Part shown: positions 18,111-26,052 of the stretch, piece after piece | Numbering within the stretch: position 1 is the stretch's first letter | Layout of the letters: each line of letters begins with the position of its first letter | NCBI RefSeq assembly: GCF_002101705.1 | Contig: NZ_LQPC01000039.1 | Coordinates: 1-64,000 of the forward strand | Direction of reading: 5' to 3' | DNA from: Mycolicibacterium iranicum | Lineage (GTDB): Bacteria; Actinomycetota; Actinomycetes; Mycobacteriales; Mycobacteriaceae | DNA: 64,000 nt | Position numbers and translations under genes: made by a program | Notes under the pieces: model-generated | The model's database searches: none | What the model saw: the letters and a program-made list of their open reading frames with translations, nothing else | Told to the model about the DNA's origin: nothing

Positions 18111-18545
18111 ATGACCAATGCTTCCGACTTCCTGACCGACGCCCCGCTGGCCGGCGAGCTCGTCGCCACGGACTTCGACGGTTGGACCGACGAGCTCAAG
18201 GCCGAGTTCGAGTCGCACTCCCACGACGGGCACGTGGGTTCCCGCCTCCTGAGCGAGAACGACCGCGTGCGTGTCTGGGAGATCAGGCTCGCCCCCGGGC
18301 AGCGCTGGCACGCCCACCGGCATGTGCTCGACTACTTCTGGACGGCGGTCAACGCCGGCCGCAGCAGGCAGCACACCGCGGACGGAACCACCCGCGAGGT
18401 CTCCTATCAGGCCGGCGAAACCCGACATTTCACGTTCGCGGCTGGTGAATACCTGTTGCACGACATCGAGAACGTCGGCGACGGCGACCTGGTGTTCACC
18501 ACCGTCGAGCATCTCGACTCGGCCAACGCCCCGCTGAAGATCTAG
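18111..18545 (+). CDS. Cupin-domain protein
   Basis: The 144-aa protein has a single cupin barrel: a strand with GQRWHAHRHVLDYFW near residues 63-77 carries the HxH-type first motif, and a later GE-LLHDIEN stretch forms the second. Small cupins of this kind serve as dioxygenases, isomerases or ligand sensors in catabolic clusters. The start is ATG 18111, 14 bp after the monooxygenase stop. Its stop overlaps that of the convergent dehydrogenase by two bases. Confidence 0.8.
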   Translation: MTNASDFLTDAPLAGELVATDFDGWTDELKAEFESHSHDGHVGSRLLSENDRVRVWEIRLAPGQRWHAHRHVLDYFWTAVNAGRSRQHTADGTTREVSYQAGETRHFTFAAGEYLLHDIENVGDGDLVFTTVEHLDSANAPLKI

Positions 18546-19702
18546 GGAGCTGCGGCACTGCTCGCCGGGTCGATGAGGATCTTCGCGTGGGTCTCGGGGT
18601 CGCCGAGCGCCTCGAAGGCGGCGGCGACCCCGCCGAGCCCCACCGTCCCGGTCACCAGCGCGGAGGTGTCGAGCTTGCCGTCGGCCAGCATGTGCAGCGT
18701 GTCGCGGTACTCCAGCGGCGTCTGCCCGAAGACGAAGCGCAGGTCGAGTTCCTTGCCGATCGCCATCGCCGGACGTATGCGGTCCTCGCCCATGCAGACC
18801 CCGACGACGATCACGCGGGACGCCAGCGGAGCGGCGCGAATGATCCCGTCGATCATCCCGGGCACACCCACGCATTCGAAGATCACCGGCCGCTTGGGTG
18901 CGGTGCCGCCGAGCTTGTCGGCGATCCGGTAGACGTGCGACCAGCCGGGAATCCTGCGCAGCTTCTCCATCGACCCGACGGCGAGCTCGTAGAGGGCAGG
19001 CAATTCGGTCAGCCCGCGCTTCTTCGCGGGCACCGCCTCGTACGGATCACCGACAGCGGGGTCGACGACGATGTCGGCGCCGCACCGGGTCGCGAGCGCT
19101 CGCCTGCCGGGCGAGTAGTCGCTCGCGACGATCGTGGCGATCCCGCGTGCCTTCAGGTGGCAGATGACCGCCAGCCCGACCGGCCCGCAGCCGAGCACGA
19201 TGGCCACATCCCTGGTGGTGATCTCACTGCGCCGCACGGCGTGCAGTGCCACCGACATCGGTTCGGTCAATGCGGCGGTCGCCGGATCCAGGCCGTTGGG
19301 CACCGCGAAGGTGAGTGATGCCTCGGTGACCACCTGCTCGGCGTAGGCCCCAGGAGTGAGCGGAGACAGGCCGATGAGGTGGACACCGCCGCCCGCGCGG
19401 CGCAGCGGGAACGACACCACCGTCGTCCCCGGGGTGAACTCCTTGCCGACCTTGCGTCCACGCTCGGCGACCCTGCCGCAGAACTCGTGGCCCATCACCA
19501 CAGACGTGTCGCTGCGCATGAAGTCGTGATAGCCGCCTTCGGCGAAAACGTCGGTCAGCTCGTCGGCGTGATCCTTGGCATGCAGGTCGGATCCGCAGAT
19601 CCCGCACCGCAGCACATCGAGCACGAGTTGGCCCTCGTCGGGCCTCGGCGACGGCAGGTCCACGACTTCCAAAGTGCTGCGCACACAGCTGACGGCTTTC
19701 AT
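18542..19702 (-). CDS. Medium-chain (zinc-type) alcohol dehydrogenase family protein
   Basis: From ATG 19702 the product is 386 aa. It has the catalytic-zinc Cys in GICGSDLH near residue 38, GHEF with the second ligand near residue 71, and a Rossmann motif GCGPVGLAV near 175. The four-Cys structural zinc lobe common in this family is not visible; the region reads FPLRRAGGGVHLIG instead. A longer frame runs upstream to 20548 but it is antisense to two real genes. It converges on the catabolic operon, so it may oxidise an alcohol intermediate, but it has its own promoter. Confidence 0.88.
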   Translation of the reverse strand: MKAVSCVRSTLEVVDLPSPRPDEGQLVLDVLRCGICGSDLHAKDHADELTDVFAEGGYHDFMRSDTSVVMGHEFCGRVAERGRKVGKEFTPGTTVVSFPLRRAGGGVHLIGLSPLTPGAYAEQVVTEASLTFAVPNGLDPATAALTEPMSVALHAVRRSEITTRDVAIVLGCGPVGLAVICHLKARGIATIVASDYSPGRRALATRCGADIVVDPAVGDPYEAVPAKKRGLTELPALYELAVGSMEKLRRIPGWSHVYRIADKLGGTAPKRPVIFECVGVPGMIDGIIRAAPLASRVIVVGVCMGEDRIRPAMAIGKELDLRFVFGQTPLEYRDTLHMLADGKLDTSALVTGTVGLGGVAAAFEALGDPETHAKILIDPASSAAAP

Positions 19703-19732
19703 TCCGCCATCGTTGCACGGTAGAACGACGAT

Positions 19733-20524
19733 ATGACTCCCTCTTCTCACAGGGCCGCCCCGCGGATGTGTGCGGCGCTGGCACTGGCGGTGGTGGCGGG
19801 CTGCTCCGCCTCCCCGCCGGTCGCTCAAGCCGGCCCCGCGCCCGTCATCGAACCGGAGGTCCTCGCGGAGATTCCGCACGATCCGGCCGCCTTCACACAG
19901 GGGTTCGAGATCAACGGCTCCGTCCTCTACGAGGGCACCGGGTTGGCCGGTGAGTCGCAGATGCGCCAACTCGATCCCGCCGCCGGCACGGTCACCCGGG
20001 CAGTCGACATCCCCGCCGACTACTTCGGCGAAGGCATCACCCTGGTGGGGGAAAAGATCTGGCAGTTGACCTACCAGGACGGCGTGGCCGTCGAATGGGA
20101 CAGGTCCACCATGGCGCCGGTGCGTGAGGTTCCGCTGTCCGGCGAAGGCTGGGGACTCTGCTACGACGGTCAGCGACTGATCCGCAGCGACGGCACCAGC
20201 CGCCTCACGTTCCACGATCCCGCGGACTTCTCGGAGATCGGCGGTGTCGATGTCAGCAACGACGGCGGGCAGCTCAAGGGGCTCAACGAGCTCGAGTGCG
20301 TCGACGGTCAGGTGTGGGCCAATGTGTGGCCGACCGACAACATCGCGCGGATCGACCCGTCGAGCGGCGCGGTCACCCTTCTGGTCAACGCCGGCGCGCT
20401 CCGCGAACGCGGTATCCCACCGACCGCGCAGGTGCTCAACGGCATCGCCCATGTGCAGGGTGACGAGTTCCTGCTGACCGGCAAGTTCTGGCCCAAGACG
20501 TTCCGGGTGCGCCTCGGTGGGTAA
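19733..20524 (+). CDS. Glutaminyl-peptide cyclotransferase (plant-type), lipoprotein
   Basis: The 263-aa protein has a signal with lipobox VAGC at Cys24 and a five-bladed propeller of the glutamine cyclotransferase family, seen in FTQGFEI, YEGTGLAGES and LNELECVDG-type repeats. These enzymes convert N-terminal Gln to pyroglutamate. The gene diverges from the dehydrogenase across 30 bp and overlaps the next gene by 8 bp. Confidence 0.88.
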   Translation: MTPSSHRAAPRMCAALALAVVAGCSASPPVAQAGPAPVIEPEVLAEIPHDPAAFTQGFEINGSVLYEGTGLAGESQMRQLDPAAGTVTRAVDIPADYFGEGITLVGEKIWQLTYQDGVAVEWDRSTMAPVREVPLSGEGWGLCYDGQRLIRSDGTSRLTFHDPADFSEIGGVDVSNDGGQLKGLNELECVDGQVWANVWPTDNIARIDPSSGAVTLLVNAGALRERGIPPTAQVLNGIAHVQGDEFLLTGKFWPKTFRVRLGG

Positions 20525-21389
20525 ATCGAGATCGCTCGCCATCGTCACGGTGGCCTATGTTTTGGCGGTGGCCGCGGCGGCGGCGTGGCTGATCTGGGGA
20601 CCCTCCACCGGAAGGTTGTGGCTCGACACATTCATCGCGGACGTGATCGCCACCCTGGTCGTATTCGGATTCAGCCGCGCGTACCGCAACTCCAGCTTCT
20701 ACGACGCGTACTGGAGCGTCATCCCGCCGCTGCTGTTGTTCTACTGGTGGTACGAGAGCGGTGTCACGACGCTGAGCACCTGGCTGATGGCGGTGCTGGT
20801 GACGGTGTGGGCAGTGCGACTGACGGGGAACTGGGTGTACGCGTTTCCCGGTCTGCACCACGAGGATTGGCGCTACCCGATGTTCCGGGAGCGGGCCGGC
20901 AAGTTCGCATTCGTCGCCGATCTGGTGGCCATCCACCTGATCCCCACCGTGCAGGTGTTCCTCGGGATGCTTCCGGTCTACGTTGCGATCACCACGCCGC
21001 AGATCCGCCTGCCGTGGCTGGCGGTCGCCGCATTCGTGGTCGGGATGGCCGCTGTCGCACTCGAATTCGCAGCCGACGTGCAGATGCACAGGTTCGTCGC
21101 GAACAAGCGGCCCGGTGAGGTGATGGACCGCGGATTGTGGAGCTGGTCGCGGCACCCGAACTACTTCGGCGAGTTCGGATTCTGGTTCGCGTTGGCGCTC
21201 TTCGGTATTGCTGCATCACCGGGGTCCTGGTGGGTGTTGGTCGGCGCGGCGGCGATGCTCGCGATGTTCCTCGGCGCGAGCATCCCGATGATGGAGGCCC
21301 GCAGCCTGGAACGCCGCCCCGGTTACCAGGCGGTCATCGACAGGGTGTCGCGGTTCGTGCCCCGCCCGCCGTCGAAGGTCAGCGCATGA
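20517..21389 (+). CDS. DUF1295 / steroid 5-alpha-reductase-like integral membrane protein
   Basis: The 290-aa protein has seven or so membrane segments and the C-terminal signature of isoprenylcysteine-methyltransferase/steroid-reductase-like proteins: GLWSWSRHPNYFGE (around residues 204-217) followed by a further membrane pair. Such proteins bind NADPH or SAM and reduce or modify lipid substrates; the substrate here is unknown. GTG 20517 overlaps the end of the cyclase gene, and the stop overlaps the next ATG, indicating a three-gene unit. Confidence 0.82.
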   Translation: MGKSRSLAIVTVAYVLAVAAAAAWLIWGPSTGRLWLDTFIADVIATLVVFGFSRAYRNSSFYDAYWSVIPPLLLFYWWYESGVTTLSTWLMAVLVTVWAVRLTGNWVYAFPGLHHEDWRYPMFRERAGKFAFVADLVAIHLIPTVQVFLGMLPVYVAITTPQIRLPWLAVAAFVVGMAAVALEFAADVQMHRFVANKRPGEVMDRGLWSWSRHPNYFGEFGFWFALALFGIAASPGSWWVLVGAAAMLAMFLGASIPMMEARSLERRPGYQAVIDRVSRFVPRPPSKVSA

Positions 21390-22522
21390 CCGGCAGGCGC
21401 GTGGTCATCGCAGGGCTGGGCGATGTAGGGGTGCTGACCGCGATCAAGCTGTCCAAGCACGCCGATGTCGTCGGCATCTCGGCCAAACCGGGGCTGGTCA
21501 GCGGACAGGAACTCGGATGGCGGCTCGCCAGACCCGACGACTGGGCCCGCCACAACTGGATCCCGTTCGGGCGCTTCCGCGGACTCGACAGGGTCCGCAC
21601 CGTGCACGGCACCATCACCGGCCTGGACGCAGATGCCAGGACCGTGAAGGTGACGTTGCCCGACGGGTCGACGACCGAGGTCGCCTACGACGTGCTCGTC
21701 ATCGCAACCGGCGTCACGAACGGCTTCTGGCGGCAGCCGACGTTGCAGACCGCGGCCGAGGTCGGCGACGGTCTGCGCGACCCTCACGAGAAGCTCTCCG
21801 CCGCGCGGTCGGTCATCGTCGTCGGAGGCGGCGCGGCAGCGGTCAGCAGCGCGGCCCAGATCGCCGCCGCGTGGCCGGACAAACGGATCGAGTTGTGCTT
21901 CCCGGGCGACCGGGCGCTGGCCGGTCATCACCCGCGGACCTGGGCGAAGGTTCGTAGCCGGCTCAACGAGGCGGGCGTGGTGTTGCGGCCCGGGCACAGG
22001 GCCGAACTGGCGCCCGGGTTCACCGGCGACACGCTGACCGACGATCCGGTGCGCTGGAGCACCGGGCAGGAACCGTCCACCGCGGACGCCGTGCTGTGGG
22101 CGATCGGCCGGGTTCGCCCGAACACCGACTGGCTACCGGCGGACATGCTCGACGAGAGCGGATTCGTGCGGGTCACCCCCGAACTGAGGGTGCCGGGACA
22201 TCCGGAGATCTTCGCGGTCGGCGATGTGGCGGCGACCGATCCGTTGCGAAGCTCGGCCCGCAACCGTGCCGACGGGCTGCTGGCCCGAAATGTGCTGGCG
22301 TCGTTCGAGGGCAAGCCTCTACGGAAATACCGGGCGCCGACGCGGCGGTGGGGGTCGGTGCTGGGAATCCAACCCGACGGGCTCGAGGTCTTCACGCCCA
22401 ACGGGCGGGCCTTCCGGTTCCCCGCCTGGACGTTCGAGCGCGTGCTGATGCCCTGGATCGTGCGCTGGGGCATCTACCGCGGCATCAGGCCCTGCCGTCA
22501 ACCCTGGGAATCTCGGCGTTGA
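21386..22522 (+). CDS. NAD(P)/FAD-dependent oxidoreductase (NDH-2/AIF-like)
   Basis: The 378-aa flavoprotein has an FAD Rossmann motif GLGDVG near residue 9, an ATG-like strand (VIATGVT), a second NAD(P)-binding motif VVGGGAAAVSS near residue 150, and the FAD-closing motif FAVGDVAA near 275. Layout is that of type II NADH dehydrogenases or ferroptosis-suppressor-like quinone reductases. ATG 21386 overlaps the DUF1295 stop. It overlaps the convergent serine hydrolase gene by 38 bp. Confidence 0.83.
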   Translation: MTGRRVVIAGLGDVGVLTAIKLSKHADVVGISAKPGLVSGQELGWRLARPDDWARHNWIPFGRFRGLDRVRTVHGTITGLDADARTVKVTLPDGSTTEVAYDVLVIATGVTNGFWRQPTLQTAAEVGDGLRDPHEKLSAARSVIVVGGGAAAVSSAAQIAAAWPDKRIELCFPGDRALAGHHPRTWAKVRSRLNEAGVVLRPGHRAELAPGFTGDTLTDDPVRWSTGQEPSTADAVLWAIGRVRPNTDWLPADMLDESGFVRVTPELRVPGHPEIFAVGDVAATDPLRSSARNRADGLLARNVLASFEGKPLRKYRAPTRRWGSVLGIQPDGLEVFTPNGRAFRFPAWTFERVLMPWIVRWGIYRGIRPCRQPWESRR

Positions 22523-23579
22523 TGCGGTCCAGCAGCTGGGGATAGCGCTTGGCTTCGCGGTGGCTGCCCGGCTTGCCGCTGCTGACGACGGCGACCGACA
22601 GTGCCCGTTCCGGGTCAGCCCACACCGCGATGTCCGTCAGCCCGGTGTGGCCGAACGCGCTTGCGGCGTTACGGCCGAACGGCCCGAATCGCTTGGACCC
22701 CAACATGTATCCGGTGCCCCACCGCATCGGGGCCAGCCCGGTTGCGAGATCGGGCCGCAGTCTGCGCGCCTCCTTCGTCGCCGCCCTCAAGGTCTCCGGT
22801 GACAGCACCCGAACCCCGTCGAGTTCTCCACCGCGACAGAGGATCTCCGCAAAACGCGACAGCTCGTTGGCGTTGGACACGGTGTTGGACGACGGGATGA
22901 CGCCGGTGAGGAATCGCGGCGTGTTGGAGAACGGGATGATCTGTTGGGGCGTGCCGCCGACGGCCGTCTTGAACGCCTTGGCGACCGGAGCGGGCAGCGG
23001 TTTGCCCGTCACGTGGCTGGGGGCAACCAATGGAACATCCTGTGCCGCAACGCCGTAATTGGTCCAGCGGAAACCGAGCGGGTTAAGGATCTCCTCGGCC
23101 AAAATGTCGCGGATGTTGCGTCCGGTCGCGGCGTTGATGATCTCGCGCATCAGCGGTCCCCACGTGACGCCGTGATAGATGTGCACCAGACCGGGGGGAT
23201 AAACCGGCTTCATCCGGCCGAGCATCTCGCGGGTGTACTCGCTGTCGTCCATCCGCTTGAGGTCCGGCTTGGGGCCGGTGGCGAACGGGATGCCCGCGCT
23301 GTGGGTAAGCACGTGCCGGATGGTCGTGCGGTCCTTGCCGTGGCTGGTGTAGGTCGGCAGGTAGTCGCACACCCGATCGTCCAACGAGAAAGCGCCGCGC
23401 TCGACCAGCATGTGCGCCACGGTCGTCGTGATGGCCTTGGCCGCGGAGTACACGCAGAACGGTGTCTCGGTGGACACGGGAACGCGTCGCTGCGGATCGT
23501 CGTCCCAGGCGTGTCCGATCGCCCGGTCCAGGATCACCTTGCCGTCGCGGCGCAGGCACACCTGGATCGCGGGCTGCAT
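22485..23579 (-). CDS. Serine beta-lactamase-like hydrolase (class C / EstB type)
   Basis: The protein has the SxxK catalytic motif as YSAAK (Ser45, Lys48 counting from ATG 23579), a Tyr motif near YHGVTW, and a late HTGLTD element, the pattern of class C-like esterases and penicillin-binding-protein-like hydrolases. From ATG 23579 it has 364 aa. The frame stays open upstream and encodes family-like sequence (ERIWQAARHWHAAG) with no ATG, GTG or TTG before the upstream gene, so the real start may be a CTG at 23681. Mycobacteria carry several such Lip/esterase paralogues. Confidence 0.88.
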   Translation of the reverse strand: MQPAIQVCLRRDGKVILDRAIGHAWDDDPQRRVPVSTETPFCVYSAAKAITTTVAHMLVERGAFSLDDRVCDYLPTYTSHGKDRTTIRHVLTHSAGIPFATGPKPDLKRMDDSEYTREMLGRMKPVYPPGLVHIYHGVTWGPLMREIINAATGRNIRDILAEEILNPLGFRWTNYGVAAQDVPLVAPSHVTGKPLPAPVAKAFKTAVGGTPQQIIPFSNTPRFLTGVIPSSNTVSNANELSRFAEILCRGGELDGVRVLSPETLRAATKEARRLRPDLATGLAPMRWGTGYMLGSKRFGPFGRNAASAFGHTGLTDIAVWADPERALSVAVVSSGKPGSHREAKRYPQLLDRINAEIPRVDGRA

Positions 23580-23677
23580 CCCTGCCGCGTGCCAGTGCCG
23601 GGCGGCCTGCCAGATCCGCTCGACCGAGGCCGGGTCTACCCCCGAATGGTCCTCGGCTGCTACTGCTTCGGGGGCCG

Positions 23678-24148
23678 TCAGGGCGGCGGCCCTCCGGAGA
23701 ACATGCCGCTGCCGATCGCCTGCGTCAGATCTCCCAGCAGCGAGCCGGGGCCCGGCTCGGGCGGCATCGGCGCGTTGGTGAGCTGCCAGGCCTGACAGTC
23801 GCTGGTCGTGAACGACGTATCCGTCGGCATGATCTGGACGAACGAAGGCTTCTTCGTCAACCGATTGTCGACGAGCTTGTCGCCCGCGGTGCGCTTCCAG
23901 TAGCAGGCACCACCGTCGACAGGACCGGCCGACTGGTAGACGCCGGGAGCGATGTCGGTGCCGATGGTGTAGGTGCCGTTGGCATCGATCGTGGTCTTCA
24001 GACCCTCAGGGGGTGCCGCGGGGGCTTCGGCTGGTGCGGGCGGTGGTGGCGCAGGTGCGGGAGCGGGTTGAGCCGAAGCGATCGGAACGAGCACGCACCA
24101 GCTCGCAACCACCGCCGCGCTGACCGCGGCAGGTTTCGTGAGCCTCAT
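23678..24148 (-). CDS. Secreted protein with Pro/Ala-rich N-terminus, unknown function
   Basis: From ATG 24148 the precursor is 156 aa with a signal peptide ending IASA|QP at residue 26, then a Pro/Ala linker. A compact domain with YTIGTDIAPGVYQS and GGACYW follows, with two Cys (in ACYW and SDCQ) likely disulphide-bonded. Domains with an APG-Y-S element like this occur in exported actinobacterial proteins of unknown role. A Gly/Pro-rich tail ends the protein. Its TGA overlaps the putative CTG start of the hydrolase below. Confidence 0.78.
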   Translation of the reverse strand: MRLTKPAAVSAAVVASWCVLVPIASAQPAPAPAPPPPAPAEAPAAPPEGLKTTIDANGTYTIGTDIAPGVYQSAGPVDGGACYWKRTAGDKLVDNRLTKKPSFVQIMPTDTSFTTSDCQAWQLTNAPMPPEPGPGSLLGDLTQAIGSGMFSGGPPP

Positions 24149-24189
24149 AGGAAGCGAGTCTAATTGCCGGTTCGCATGGCGAGAAAGAA

Positions 24190-24219
24190 ATGCGGCGGCG
24201 GGATCACCCGCCGCCGCAT
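24190..24219 (-). terminator. Intrinsic terminator of the hemophore-like gene
   Basis: A perfect 13-bp stem (24190-24202 with 24207-24219) closes an ATCA loop. On the minus strand it is followed by TTTCTTTCTC. It lies 18 bp after the stop of the hemophore-like gene and before the next minus-strand gene, the right place for a Rho-independent terminator. Confidence 0.75.
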
Positions 24220-24237
24220 CGTGTGTCTCTTCCGGCG

Positions 24238-24639
24238 TCAGCCCGCCATGAAGGTGTTGTAGGCCGACTGCAGCTCCGGTGGCAACACCGTCACGTTGCA
24301 GTTGCGCTGCGCGTCGCCGAGCGGCGCCAGGATTCCTCGGAGGTCGTAGTACTCCCCCGGGTTTGCGGTGAAGTAGCCGCGCAGGTTGGCCTCGGCCTCG
24401 GGTCGCGGCTGGCTCATGGCCGCGGTGACGGCCTGGTTGGCGCCCGGGTGAGTGTCGAGGTACTGGCGCGCCTGAGCCGTGACCGAGCTGACGGTGCCGG
24501 TCAGGGAGCTGGCGGTGCACTGGGCCGGCTGTGCCGACGCGATCGGCGCAGTCACGGTTGCTGCGGCCAGACCGCCGAACACGCACGCCGCCCCGATGCC
24601 GGCCATGCCCTTACGCATGGCGGTACCACTGAAAATCAT
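24238..24639 (-). CDS. Secreted hemophore-like haem-binding protein (Rv0203 type)
   Basis: The 133-aa precursor has a signal peptide ending IASA|QPAQC near residue 36. The mature region is helical with two Cys (QC at its start and RNC near the end), the pattern of mycobacterial haemophore-type proteins, which pass haem to MmpL transporters. Motifs such as YLDTHPGANQAV and GYFTANPGEY are typical of this group. The start is ATG 24639 with an AGAAGGA upstream; ATG 24618 is an alternative. Haem binding is inferred from family only. Confidence 0.78.
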   Translation of the reverse strand: MIFSGTAMRKGMAGIGAACVFGGLAAATVTAPIASAQPAQCTASSLTGTVSSVTAQARQYLDTHPGANQAVTAAMSQPRPEAEANLRGYFTANPGEYYDLRGILAPLGDAQRNCNVTVLPPELQSAYNTFMAG

Positions 24640-24945
24640 GATGAATGGGTCCTTCTCATTTGTGATTCTTGGCGAATCGATTACTGCTTTCCCCGCCCGA
24701 AATCAAAGGTAGCCGAGATCAGAAGTGCCCAAACGTGGCCGAGCGCCCCGGAATACGAAAGGGCGCAGGCGTTACGCCCAGCGGCAGTGACTTTGACCTC
24801 ATTTGCGCCGAAACTGTTCGCCGTCAACGAAATTGGACCGCCAAAACTATGAGGTCTCTCAATGTTTGCGGGATTCACTTAAATGATCGTGATCTGTGTT
24901 GTTGTCCAATCGTTATCAGCCATCACGTCAGATAGCTTCTGAGTC
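24640..24945. other. 306-bp intergenic region, relatively AT-rich
   Basis: This gap separates the hemophore-like gene from the nitroreductase, which diverge. It is visibly richer in A and T than its surroundings. It holds the hemophore ribosome-binding site at its left end, a small hairpin (GGGCG near 24765 pairing with CGCCC near 24780) and several A/T tracts suitable for promoters. A 65-codon minus-strand frame (24681-24878) has no ribosome-binding site or recognisable product. I see no iron-box or other known operator with confidence. Confidence 0.5.
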
Positions 24946-25647
24946 ATGCGTGACAGCACGAGCGACGTCTGGGAGACGATGTCGACCGCCCGCACCATCC
25001 GGCGGTTCACCGACGAACCTGTCGACGACACGACGTTGCGACGCTGTCTGGAGGCGGCGACGTGGGCGCCGTCGGGAGCCAACGCGCAGTCGTGGCGATT
25101 CATTGTCCTGCGTTCTGCCCAGCAACGCGCCGTCGTCGCCAAGGCCGCTGCGCACGCGCTGGCCGTCATCGAACCGGTCTACGGCATGAGCCGTCCTGCG
25201 CCGGACGACGACAGCCTGCGGGCGCGCAACAACAGGGCCACCTACGAGCTGCACGACCGGGCCGGAGAGTTCACGTCCGTGCTGTTCACCCAGAGGCGCT
25301 TCCCGACCGCGTCGGAGCTGCTGCTGGGCGGGTCGATCTTCCCGGCGATGCAGAACTTTCTGCTCGCCGCACGGGCGCAGGGCCTGGGTGCGTGCCTGAC
25401 CAGCTGGGCGTCCTACGACGGCGAACGGCTGCTGCGGGACGCTGTCGGGGTGCCCGAGGATTGGATGTTGGCCGGCCACATCGTCGTGGGCTGGCCGAAG
25501 GGCAGGCACGGCCCGCTGCGGCGCAGGCCGGTCGAGCACGCCGTCAACGCCGAGGTGTGGGATCGCCCCATACAGTGGACCCGGGCGAGCGAAGCGACGG
25601 GAGAAACGGACCCGGGCGAGCGAAGCGACGGGAGAAACGTGAAGTGA
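24946..25647 (+). CDS. Nitroreductase family protein
   Basis: The 233-aa protein has the FMN-binding nitroreductase pattern: TARTIRRFTDEPVD near residues 14-27, WAPSGANAQSWRF near 41-53, a mid-chain LLLGGSIFPAMQNFLLAA and GLGACLTSW, then a late WPKGRHGP. Such enzymes reduce nitro groups, quinones or activated C=C bonds with NAD(P)H. The last 20 or so residues are encoded by a 31-bp tandem duplication and look foreign to the family. The stop overlaps the next GTG (GTGA). Confidence 0.85.
   Translation: MRDSTSDVWETMSTARTIRRFTDEPVDDTTLRRCLEAATWAPSGANAQSWRFIVLRSAQQRAVVAKAAAHALAVIEPVYGMSRPAPDDDSLRARNNRATYELHDRAGEFTSVLFTQRRFPTASELLLGGSIFPAMQNFLLAARAQGLGACLTSWASYDGERLLRDAVGVPEDWMLAGHIVVGWPKGRHGPLRRRPVEHAVNAEVWDRPIQWTRASEATGETDPGERSDGRNVK
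25577..25638 (+). repeat. Two exact tandem copies of a 31-bp sequence
   Basis: Copies lie at 25577-25607 and 25608-25638 with no mismatch. The unit contains GCGAGCGAAGCGACGGGAGA. Because 31 is not a multiple of three, the two copies are read in different frames at the nitroreductase C-terminus. Each contains a GGGAGA that could act as a ribosome-binding site, and the second lies 9 bases before the GTG of the next gene. Confidence 0.9.
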
Positions 25648-26051
25648 AACTTGACCTGCTGTCACCCGGTATCGAAGTCGGGCTCGTGACCACCGATCTG
25701 GAACCGATGGTGGCCTTCTACGAGGGTTTCCTGGAGCTCGAACCGCAGGGTGAGATTGAGTTCGAGGGCGGCTCGCAGCGGCGGTACTCACTCGGCGGCA
25801 GCGTGCTCAAGCTCGTCACCTACACGACACCACCGCCGGTACCCGCCGCACCGGGTGGCGGCCGGGCCCAGGCGGGACTGCGGTACTTCACCATCGGAGT
25901 GACCGGGCTGCGCGCTGTCGGCGAGGCGTTCGAGGCCTCGCCCTACCAGGTCGTCGAACCGGTCACCGAGTTCGAACCCGTCCCCGGCATGGGCTGGATG
26001 TTCGTGGCCGATCCCGACGGCAACCACATCGAACTCTTCGGGACACTCTGA
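25644..26051 (+). CDS. VOC-superfamily (glyoxalase/bleomycin-resistance-like) protein
   Basis: The 135-aa protein has the paired beta-alpha-beta-beta-beta layout: an opening VGLVTTDLEPMVAFYEGFL and a closing FVADPDGNHIELFG in which the last Glu is the usual metal ligand. It starts at GTG 25644, overlapping the nitroreductase stop, with a GGGAG from the tandem repeat 9 bp upstream. The specific reaction cannot be inferred. Confidence 0.85.
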   Translation: MKLDLLSPGIEVGLVTTDLEPMVAFYEGFLELEPQGEIEFEGGSQRRYSLGGSVLKLVTYTTPPPVPAAPGGGRAQAGLRYFTIGVTGLRAVGEAFEASPYQVVEPVTEFEPVPGMGWMFVADPDGNHIELFGTL

Positions 26052-26052
26052 C

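Noticed and set aside
18542..20548. 668-codon minus-strand frame over the dehydrogenase and upstream
   Set aside because: Only the part from 19702 down matches a known family; the upstream third is antisense to the glutaminyl cyclase gene and reads as low-complexity shadow.
24681..24878. 65-codon minus-strand frame in the AT-rich gap
   Set aside because: No ribosome-binding site, no family resemblance, and weak third-position GC bias.
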